Origin: Pseudeuparius sepicola
Lineage: Eukaryota > Arthropoda > Insecta > Coleoptera > Anthribidae
Direction: 5' to 3'
Assembly (NCBI GenBank): GCA_963920635.1
Contig: OY987305.1
Coordinates: 21,166,876-21,230,875 of the forward strand
DNA length: 64,000 nucleotides
In this document: positions 55,779 through 64,000 of the stretch, one piece after another
Position numbering within the stretch: the stretch's first letter is position 1
Layout of the letters: each line of letters opens with the position of its first letter
Made by a program: the position numbers and the translations under genes
The notes under the pieces: model-generated
Databases searched by the model: none
The model's input: the letters and a program-made list of their open reading frames with translations, nothing else
Told to the model about the DNA's origin: nothing

Positions 55779-56389
55779 TTTTTTATGCTTAGGTATGTCA
55801 GTGTTAATACTTATGCTAATGAAATATTGTGTATAATAAACGATATGCTTTACTAGGTATGCTACTTCAGTACCCATATCACATAGATAATCGAATAACA
55901 AAACATGAAGATAATATTATAGGTATATTCCGTTGTTTGAGAATCGACGATATAAACTTTGATTATATACCTATTATAAACAAGGATTAAAGGTATCAAA
56001 GCGTTGATGTAGAACTTTGGAGAACAGATACGTCATGTTCCCTTCCTCCATCGGCTGCGAATATGAAAAAATACTAAGAGATACTTTTTGTTAAACATTT
56101 TTCTGAAGTAATAAATTCTAATAACACCCTGTGAGCCTCAGAAGCTTCAGAAGCTTCATTTCAACCTTAAGTTCGACGGCTCATCCGATCATGTGACACG
56201 CCAAGTTTGAAGAAACTATCTCGTATAATTCTAGAGATACTAAAAAATACGTGTATTTTTCTCTAAACTTCTATGCTCTGTATAAAAAAAAACCTAAGGC
56301 CCGTAGAAGAAAAAAATATATGAAGTGCCCTTATTTTGACTCCAAGAATACGTGGTTTCATTTTTGACCATCAGTTCAGTTACACCCTG
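55779..56389. other. Flank of the palindromic element; no gene seen
   Basis: AT-rich sequence. A ccttcctccatcgg motif lies at 56041, and a caccctgtatacagtgtc terminus at the right edge. No supported frame. Confidence 0.4.
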
Positions 56390-57164
56390 TATACAGTGTC
56401 TTAAGACTATTTTACGGTATAACTTTCCAATACCGCCCTGTTTTCGAGATAATAATAATAATGACAGAAAGTTGGACACAAATGGGAATTTTCTTTATTT
56501 GAAGTTTCTCAAAACAAATTATTCTTGATAAAAGTTAGTGCTTGTGCTTAAACTCAAAATCGACCTGTAAAAATTTTAAAATTTCTATTCGTATACAGGG
56601 AAGGTTGAAAAATATGAAAATTCCTCAAGAGTAAAGTACTCTTATTTTTAGAACTACAGCAGTATAGCACTAAGAAAAGTTGTTTGGAATCCCAAGAAAA
56701 TGTCAAATATGAATTCACAGCCACCTATTCAAAAGAAGAAAAATCACACTTTCGCATTTTTTATTCACTGTATAATAGATAATATTAATATTAGCTATGC
56801 ATTTTGAGGCACATCTTCAAGCATGACAGTATGATACCAACGATTTTTATTGACGTTCAACTAGCATCTTAAAAACACTTAATAACTGAAACTTCTGCAA
56901 AGTTTGTCGTTTTTTTGTGTCCAGGTAAAATACTACTACAATTTCAAACATAACTTAGCAACTAATTTGTGGAACACAAAAATATTTTAATAGAGCAATA
57001 ATTTAAGTTATTTAATAAATGACAATTCAACAATAAAAATATCACAACAAAAAAATTATTACGAGAATAAACATTTCAGTGACTACTCTACATGTGACCC
57101 TTCCTTCGCTTCCTTTCGCCTTCAACCAGCGACTATCCCACTAGGCAATATAACAAATTTTTGA

Positions 57165-57657
57165 GGTAATTATGGAACGTAGTGTATGCACCGCCCGATT
57201 TTCTTGAAATTTTGGCTACCCACCTATTTTCGAGATCCCTGACCAAGAATCTTTCCGAGAAAATGAATTTTCAAATTTCCTTTTGACACCCGACACCCCA
57301 TTTTTTACGGCGACATTTGTGGTTATAATCCAGATAAATTTTTAGTGTACGCAGCTTAAACTGATCACCACCCTATGCTGCAGAAGGCGCAGAATATGGT
57401 GGTGATCAATTTGAGCTAAATTCATCTCGATTATAACCAAATATTACCGTGAAAAAGTGGGGCGTCAAAAGGAAATTTGAAAATTCATTTTCTCGGAAAC
57501 TATGTCCGACCTCAAAACACTGAGGTCAGATTCGTGTTCAGGGACCAGGTGATAATTTTGTTTTAAAATTTGTGCCTACCAGTTTCTCGGAAGCATAGGG
57601 GGGTAGCCAAAATTTCAAGAAAATCGGGCGGTGCATACACTATGCTCTATAATTACC
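57165..57657. mobile_element. MITE with >100-bp inverted ends and 8-bp TSD
   Basis: It begins GGTAATTATGGAACGTAGTG and ends in the near-complement. ATTTTTGA is duplicated at 57157-57164 and 57658-57665. The homologous place in the first THAP copy (near 22555) has a single caaaaatttttga without insert. Words gtgcatacac, ccgattttcttgaaatttt and attttctcgga pair across the element. It is non-coding. Confidence 0.85.
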
Positions 57658-57952
57658 ATTTTTGAATACGCTTCTTCAATGTTTGAATACGATTTTGCAG
57701 ACTTCTAAGCTTCACAACTCACAACGCTTTCGGCTACGGCTTTTTCAACCTGTCCAAGTTCAATTTTTTGTTTTTTTTTATTGGGGACCTTCCCTACGAC
57801 TCGTGCTCGATTTGGACAAATAACTTGGGCAACCTGGTAACTTACAAGGTATTGCACCTAAAAAGTAAGTATATTTTGTAAAAATATAATGAAATTAACT
57901 AGCCATGAAAATTTAAAACCTTTAGCTAAAGTGGAATTTTTAAAGGTGCACC

Positions 57953-59277
57953 CAGGGTTGCCACCTTTTCAATTTTAAAATACGGGACGTGACGGGCGTT
58001 CGGGGGGGGGAGGGGGGCTACAAAATGTTTTACTGAAAAAGGCCAATGAAAAGGAATAAAAGAAAACCACTATTTTTTGTTTTTGTTTTTTCTTGAAGAT
58101 AACACAAAAACAAAACAAAACAAATTATGAAACTAAACTAAATAGATTCTTTAAAAATTAAAAAAAACGGAACATTTTTTGTTTTTTTTTTTCTTGAAGG
58201 GATAAACTTCCAAAAACAAATTATCATGGCTGGCTAATCACGACTAACCAAAAATAAATAAATCCTTTAAAAATAAAAAGAAATCACAGAACATTTTTTG
58301 TGATATATCACATAACACACAAGAAATTGACATTTACGAAAATTGTAGTGTGGCGCCAATGAAGGCATGAAGGACTATAATTTAGTAAATTTTGTGTTCA
58401 CATGTGAGTCGCGGCTTGGACTCTAGATGGTGGTGATTGTGCAAATGCCGTTCGCATGTAACATTTTTAATTTTTCACCTTAAATTTTGAAAATACGGGA
58501 TTTATAGCGTCCCGTATGAATGTTTGCCGGGACATGGGACATTTTACTTAAGGAAGTGGCTATTTATACGTCCGACGGATACAAACGTCAGTATACGTCT
58601 TGCGCTCTCATTGGTCGATTGAGTCACGTGACACATAACCTTACTTCTACCGTTCGATGGATTATGAATCGGCTTGTTTACTAAGTCGATTGGATGATGT
58701 CCGAGATTATTCAGACCTTATCTTGTCTCATTTTGTATTGCGTATGCCCTACTTTTTCTGCGATGGGCGCTGCGGAATGAAAAATGAAGTGGTTATTTTA
58801 TTATTTACAATGATGTAATCCACCCGACATTCGGCACCGCGCCAAATGTCGGGGGGTAGCCACAATTTCCCGAAAATCGGGGGTGGGTTACAACGCCGAA
58901 CATCGCATCGGGCGAACATACGGGGTACCTACCTAGCCAAAATTTCAAGAAAATCGGGGGTGGGTTACACCATTGGAAATTATTACCACTTCTTTTTTCA
59001 TACGGCACCGTCTATCCCCCAAAAAGGAGCAGTGCATACGCTCCTTATTGCAAAGATGCTTGAGAAAAATGCACTTCCGACGTATCTAAATATTAGTTTA
59101 CTTCGGCTTCGGACGTGTACGGATTTAAATGCACGTCCAAAGAAGTCACGTGACTCAGCCCGCCAATGAGAGCGCAAGACGTATACTGACGTTTGTATCC
59201 GTCGGACGTATAAATAGCCACTTCCTTTACTTAAATACGGGACTGTCCCTTGAAATACGGGACGGGTGGCAACCCTG
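57953..59277. mobile_element. Non-autonomous hAT-like element, host to a nested element
   Basis: The ends CAGGGTTGCCACC and GGTGGCAACCCTG are exact complements. The flanks ggtgcacc and ggtgcacg match at seven of eight bases. The empty site exists at 22272-22290 (agtgcac within the paralogue). Subterminal aatacgggac words repeat at both ends. No transposase is present. Confidence 0.85.
58550..59227. mobile_element. Nested TIR element with ~65-bp perfect ends
   Basis: AAGGAAGTGGCTATTTATAC and the following bases to about 58614 are matched exactly in reverse at 59163-59227. The similarity continues weakly to the cacgtgac words. A 5-bp duplication TACTT flanks it (58545-58549, 59228-59232). Perfect long ends suggest a recent move. 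The 5-bp duplication does not identify a superfamily by itself. Confidence 0.8.
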
Positions 59278-59384
59278 GGTGCACGTAAAGTTTCACCAGT
59301 CGATTCTACAACACACCCTTGATTGAGGACCATCGACGAACACACGTAGTCTCCCTTTCAATGTCTTGTGTTAAAAGTGTTGTT

Positions 59385-59572
59385 CACAGACCTACAATAA
59401 CCCAAAGCTTTATGAAAAATATATAAAAATGTAACATGTAACTTACCTTAGAATGTTTCTTGACTACAAAGTCAGCCCTTTTTATGGCCTGCACCCATTT
59501 TGCGCTCAAAACCGGATCCTTAGGAAAGGCAAAAACGAACACTTTTGGCTTTGGCTCGGTTAGGTTATGCAA
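59385..59572 (-). pseudogene. THAP DNA-binding domain, second copy
   Basis: The minus-strand exon 59572-59447 encodes FAFPKDPVLSAKWVQAIKRA and FVVKKHSK. It is followed by a donor ctaag/gtaagt, a short intron and an exon beginning at 59391 with VCEQHF. A one-base deletion then makes an immediate stop. Relative to the copy at 21939 it keeps a better AKWVQAIKR segment, lacking a few inserted residues. A first cysteine pair is not visible. Confidence 0.65.
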
Positions 59573-60580
59573 TTTGGGCGTCGATTAATTCGTTCCTTCA
59601 TCGACGAATTTGGGACACAACACTTCTCGGGCATGGCTGAGAAAACACAAGAAACACCCATATACATACAACCAGAGACTTGCCTTGATGGCAAGTCTCT
59701 GTATACAACAAAACACACTTTCACTTCCTAACCTCCGTATTTAGGTATCCTTTATCTGATGGCTCAAAACATGAAATGTTTTTGATAGGCACACACTAAT
59801 TATCGGACTAGAACACCACTGGTCCTCTGCACACTACTGTATCCACCAAATACACGTAATAACAATCACAGATTACCCAGTAACGATAATATAAGTGGAA
59901 ATAAAAATAAGTAAACGAGGAAAACGAGGAACAGATACAGATCAAAAACAAAAACAGCTGGACGTCGTCGCGTCGGACGACAGTAGTTTTATGGCCTTGT
60001 CCATAGGTGGCGGTGCGCTGACCGCGTAGTTATCTGCGCTCTTCCGTCGTCGATGGAGTGACCTTTTGCCCGAACCGTTGATTGAAGATTCCTTTCTCCA
60101 TCGACCGACTCGAATGGTGGTTTCGGAATTTGGCGCCACCGTACGGACGCGTGTCGGTGAAATGTAAGAGAACGAGACAGAAACATTTAGTAACAAGTGG
60201 GAATGTGACAGACAGACCATAAGGATCATATTCGCATGCCACCCTAAGGGAGGATATCTTCCCCTTCTTCAATCAACGGTTATGTGCAAAATGTGCAAAT
60301 AAATCAGCATCAGCTGTTGTCATAGGACCAGTTTCACCTTCCCTCTGCTCGTATTTTCGTTTTTCCAAAGTTTATCATTTGCGGTTATTTCTAGTTTCTA
60401 GTTATTTCCTGTGTTATTTATTGTAGTGTTTTAGTACACTTCACAGAAATATACGGGATAACCGGAGCTGTGTGCCGTTTTTTGGATTGGTGAGCTAGTA
60501 TGAGCGGTGCGCGTTGTTTTGAATTTCTTATTAAAAGCTGGGTCCTTTTTACAGAGGTCGTTCTCAATATTGTATAAAAA

Positions 60581-60941
60581 ATGCCGCGGTTGTATTCTGT
60601 GGCGAATTGTCGCTTTGAGCAATTACCTTTCTTTGAGCGAGTGGAAGCAATTGGTGCTGGAACAGGTATAATTTTAAAATAATGTGAGTTGTGTTTAAAA
60701 TCAGTTTTTGTATATAGGAATAATTTATTCATCTTATTATAGAAGAAGTGGATGGTTTATTTATCTGTTCTGGGCATTTCGAAGAAGACTGTTATAGAAT
60801 GTGCAAAAACAACATAAGGTAATTCAATTCCCACCATTTTTACAGAGGTGAGTAGGTATATTTTTTATAATACTTTTAATTTTTAGTGTGGGTGTCAATG
60901 GTCAACGAGAATACAGAGCTGGTTTAGATCCATCAATTTAG
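60581..60941 (+). CDS. Three-exon THAP-like mini-gene
   Basis: Exon 1 (60581-60665) opens with ATG and encodes MPRLYSVANC. It ends at a gt donor (acag/gtataa). Exon 2 (60743-60818) follows ttattatag and encodes FICSGHFEEDCY, matching the C-x2-H and downstream F..D segment of THAP domains. It ends at ataag/gtaatt. Exon 3 (60887-60941) follows atttttag and runs in frame to TAG. Both junctions keep phase, giving about 71 residues. The first zinc cysteine is replaced by Tyr and the conserved Trp/FP part is short, so zinc binding is doubtful. It may be a captured or decaying domain. Confidence 0.5.
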
Positions 60942-61312
60942 TACCTAGTATAAAAATCAGTAGATAATAAGTCGATGCTTAGATCGAAATAGCAACAAGT
61001 CCCACATAAACATATCTACACAGAGTTTTCGATATATAACATACCATAGTGTAAAGTTCTACTTGAGGTTCTACGATGAGAATTGATCTGCTCGGAAGAA
61101 GGACTAGAGTACATTTTACTCTCAATGTAGGTACCTACTAGTAACTTTTTTTACACCGTGAAATAATTCTTTTCTCTTTATATTTCAATATTATCCAACT
61201 ATTTATCCTTTTACGATAGTTGTACACGTCAATTTCAGAGATGGATTGATATGCTAGAGGAGAAGCCTGTCCTATACATTCAGATTTATTTTATTATAAT
61301 ATATTAATATAC
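60942..61312. other. No gene seen
   Basis: AT-rich sequence between the THAP-like gene and the TIR element; no repeats or frames are supported. Confidence 0.4.
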
Positions 61313-61876
61313 CGATGGTATTTTGGCAAAAGGGCGAATATGCGTTTTGCGCAATCTGATAGAGGGACGTCTCCCACATTGTATAGCAAAAGGGCCAATT
61401 TGTAGTTATAAAAACATTAAATCTATTTTTAAAAAACGTGAAAATATTAGGGCGAATATTCATTTTTCTGAGCGTCTAAAGGGCAAATTGGTATATTTTG
61501 CAATACAATGGTGGGGAGCAGTCTGTGTTTGTTTTGATATGGTTTGAGCAAGACGGTTTTAGGTTAATATTTTGATTTAAACGTGTAAGTACCTGTGCAT
61601 GAAATATATGTATAGTTTACTTGTTTTTAGCTGTAGGTAGTTCTACTAGCGAATAAGTGCGGGAAAATGTTGGCATTTTCGTCCTTCCTTCCATTAAAAT
61701 AGATACACATTCGCCCTTTTACTGTGTTTTGATTAAAACGTTCGCCCTTTTGCTTTTTACAAATTTAACTTAAAACACCACATTGTTGGAAACGCCAAAT
61801 TAATGAAATTTTTGACAGTGCAACCAAGTTGTATGCAACAAATTGCATCGTCAGAACCGAGCATTACAATTAGTGC

Positions 61877-62165
61877 TTGGGCCGAGGGACTTTTCCATTA
61901 TATATCATAACGAGCTAAATTTTTGTGAAAAGCTTCGTTTCGACGAGTCCTACAACTTTTCTCTCAGAGAATTCTCGTTAATAGTCGCTAATGCAGCACG
62001 CAGGTGTGAAACATATTGTCGATCGGGTGATTTTAAAATTTTGTATCATAACAATTAGTTGTTTAGTTAAATTGAGAGGACATTTTATAGAGAATGCGGA
62101 GAAACGTTTGTCCTACAAAAAAAATAGTCATTATGATACATAATGGAAAAAGACCGTCGGCCCAA
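61877..62165. mobile_element. Small MITE nested in the TIR element
   Basis: TTGGGCCGAGGGACTTTTCC at the left pairs with ggaaaaagaccgtcggcccaa at the right (one small indel), and pairing continues through atatatcataa/ttatgataca. It is non-coding; the 71-codon frame across it has no motif. Confidence 0.75.
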
Positions 62166-62271
62166 TGTAAAAATATCAAAATGACAATAACAAAAATTAG
62201 CACTGCGTCAACTATTCTCGGGGAAATAATTTAAGATTTTTTGTTGCATTCAAAAATATTACTTTTTTTAG

Positions 62272-62642
62272 AGCTAGTAGATAATATTCATCCAATTATT
62301 GTTATTCTAGATACATTATGTAAAATCAGACAAAAAAAATTTGGAATTGGCACTGAAATGTGGAGAAGACACGATTTAGATCCCTTACTTTCCCAGGAAG
62401 ATATAAATGATTTAGATATCGACTTATTAGAAGAAAATGGAATGGTTTTTTCCCTGGAAATAGAGTCAGCAGATTGTCAAAACGAAAGTACTGATCCTCA
62501 ACTGATCTCTGTAGCCTTTGATGAAATTTTGCCAAATAATGTTACTTGTACGGAATCTGCTGATGTAGATGGTGGGTCTTCTGTGGAAAAACAGTTAGCA
62601 TTCACGTTTGCCATACATAATTCTTTTGGGTCTAACACATAA
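62272..62642 (+). CDS. Possible last exon, protein unrecognised
   Basis: After a strong acceptor (ttacttttttag at 62260-62271) the frame is open for about 123 codons to TAA at 62642. The peptide begins LVDNIHPIIVILDTLCKIRQ and then turns acidic: DPLLSQEDINDLDIDLLEEN, followed by a Ser/Asp-rich tail. The composition is convincing as protein, but no family is recognised. The nearest in-frame ATG is at 62358. It lies within the TIR element and could be the C-terminus of its lost transposase or an unrelated captured exon. Confidence 0.4.
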
Positions 62643-63053
62643 TTATTTTATATTTTATAAAACATTTTTTTGTTACATATTTTGAAAGTAATAACATTGT
62701 AGTAAAAAATTTGGTGTTTAACAACTACCTTCCAAGTCTTTGCTGATATTTTTCCTAAGTTCCCTCCATGTTCTCTCTAGGTGAATATTATTCCTAATAA
62801 TAGTAATTACGAGTAGGCCAGATACCCACCTGCTACTTTATTTATAGCCTTACAAAACAGAAACTCAAAATGTCGAATTAGTATCTTAAGTCTAGGCAAA
62901 AGGGCGAATATATATTAAAAAAACCATTTTTAAAAATAAGACTTTTATTATTTATGCTAAAAAGGAAGCAACTTTTTGGAATACTGAAAACAGTTTTTAG
63001 CTCCTCCTGTATAATCCCCAATCTGTATTCGCCCTTTTGAAAAAATACCATCG

Positions 63054-63494
63054 ACACTTTACCTCGGTAGAAGTTATAGGTACTTTTTAATTTTTTCTAC
63101 GTGGAAGAGGCCCAATTTTCTGTCTAACGGGTAGGACAAAATCTTAAGCTGTCACCATATCTGTGATATGTATTTATAGTGGAATAAATTTATTGGTATT
63201 AAAAGCATGTTTTGTTGTGTTTGTAGCCTATCACTGTCCAACATCCCAATATTTCCTGTAGAGAAATAACCTTACAACACACAGTCCTGATAATGTTTTT
63301 CTTCAACTGTTCAGACCTCTTTTTACATCGTTTTGAGTGAAAAGCTTTTTAACCAACTTTTTCCAATAATTACAGAACGCTCTATACATCACCCACTTTT
63401 TAAAATTTCGAAAGGGGGAATATCTTACTTTTTAAAATCAAATTTTTTCATTGCAGTGACGCATGTTGTGTGGCCACTTAAAAAATCTCTGATA
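63054..63494. other. No gene seen
   Basis: AT-rich flank of the TIR element without supported features. Confidence 0.4.
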
Positions 63495-63572
63495 ATATAA
63501 TAATAATTCTCACCCTCACAATACTCCAAACTAGGAGTAGGCCCAGAAGCAACCACATGCTTGTGCGGGGGG
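63495..63572 (-). repeat. TAA-tailed retroelement 3' end, copy B
   Basis: This is a near-identical partner of 4717-4788 (shared: cacaatactccaaactagga, agaagcaaccacatgcttgt). It ends in a TTA-type tail on the minus strand. The sequence beyond the shared block differs, as expected for two independent insertions. Confidence 0.55.
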
Positions 63573-64000
63573 TCTAATAAAATTAACTTTCGATTCATTG
63601 TAATTGACAACATATCATTTAAAAATATTGGGGTAAATGCTTCGATGTCTTTGGCTTAATTTGATGTGTTCCAGATCCAAACAAAATACCTACAGGTACC
63701 TACAGGAAAAAACTGCTGAAAATTTACATATTGTTACAATAAGTACAAAATAAAAGTAAGTATATTGATAATAACAAAATATATTTGTAGCTTGCTGTTC
63801 ATAGTCCAGGCATTTTTCAAGAAGGAATACGCAGCAATTTTCGATGTGTAGGCTATACCACTGGCAATTTAGGTTTGTGCATCAGAACAGAAAATCCTAT
63901 AAGTGCGTTATTAATCTTTTAGTCCATCCATACATCAATAATCTGATGATTTTCCTGGCCAGATTTCTGTGGATTGTTGATTTAATATTATCTATAAAAG
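63573..64000. other. No gene seen at the window end
   Basis: AT-rich sequence. A possible splice acceptor (tatatttgtag near 63790) precedes a short open stretch, but it is cut by the window end and cannot be judged. Confidence 0.3.

Larger units (their letters stand above)
56390..60235 (-). mobile_element. Second copy of the THAP/P-like repeat, inverted and heavily interrupted
   Basis: In reverse complement this matches about 21610-23235: tccgtacggtggcgccaaat, the THAP exons, ctttcgcattttttattcac and ttggacacaaatgggaattt occur in the same order. It is longer because of at least three insertions absent from the first copy: a TAA-tailed piece at about 56404-56460, a MITE at 57165-57657 and a hAT-like element at 57953-59277. 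Terminal inverted repeats like those at 21559/24083 were not found, so its outer limits are approximate. Confidence 0.6.
61313..63053. mobile_element. TIR element with repeated AAAAGGGCGAAT motifs
   Basis: The left end CGATGGTATTTTGGCAAAAG and the right end in reverse complement (CGATGGTATTTTTTCAAAAG) agree except for two bases, and both continue GGGCGAATA. The word aaaagggcgaat or its complement recurs near 61326, 61388, 61450, 61700, 61742, 62898 and 63030, clustered toward both ends as transposase-binding repeats would be. A flanking duplication longer than AC was not seen, so the superfamily is unknown. It contains a small MITE and one possible exon. Confidence 0.65.

Overview
The window is AT-rich, intron-containing nuclear DNA from an insect, and transposable elements make up most of it. 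The evidence is eukaryotic splice sites, several decayed THAP domains, hAT, piggyBac and P-like DNA transposons, Dong/R4-type non-LTR retrotransposons inside TAA repeats, and an intact gypsy/errantivirus-type element with an env gene. The very frequent taggtacctac-type motif and the abundance of THAP fragments would suit a hemipteran such as an aphid, but that is a weak inference and Lepidoptera are not excluded. No complete host gene was recognised. Single exons and one three-exon THAP-like mini-gene are the best non-mobile candidates.

Layout. 1-6 kb: a reverse transcriptase fragment, a Tc1/mariner-like MITE and a foldback nest of about 300-bp units. 6-11.5 kb: one good host-like exon (minus strand, 6143-6339) and two copies of a small hairpin MITE. 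11.5-14 kb: a TA-flanked MITE, then a 1.7-kb minisatellite of about 41-bp units that flips orientation near its end. 15-24 kb: a THAP pseudogene, a hAT-like element with 8-bp duplication, a second hAT-like element that splits a THAP first exon, and a P-like element carrying a THAP domain. 25-31 kb: two Dong-like elements head to tail in TAA repeats, the first 5'-truncated and the second nearly complete. 32-34.5 kb: a third hAT-like element containing a self-complementary minisatellite, plus MITEs.

34.9-55.8 kb is the most unusual part: one very large palindromic mobile element. It starts AGTAGAG, ends CTCTACT, and is bounded by a perfect 6-bp duplication (ATCATA), which is the Polinton/Maverick pattern. 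Its terminal inverted repeats are about 4.8 kb and nearly identical, and they continue inward as a much more diverged inverted repeat. Each end carries the same pair of small genes, overlapping as ATGA and pointing inward. Each also has arrays of minisatellites, some of which contain piggyBac-like terminal sequences. A decayed piggyBac element (40966-43304, TTAA on both sides) sits near the centre. A young errantivirus-like element (45361-52201) is inserted in the right arm; its LTRs look identical and its gag, pol and env are intact. The left arm preserves the matching empty site. No Polinton polymerase, integrase, ATPase or capsid gene is visible, so the large element appears non-autonomous.

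56-64 kb: a second, inverted copy of the THAP/P-like region, into which three further elements have inserted with clear target duplications. Then come a small three-exon THAP-like gene and a TIR element with repeated AAAAGGGCGAAT motifs and a possible last exon.
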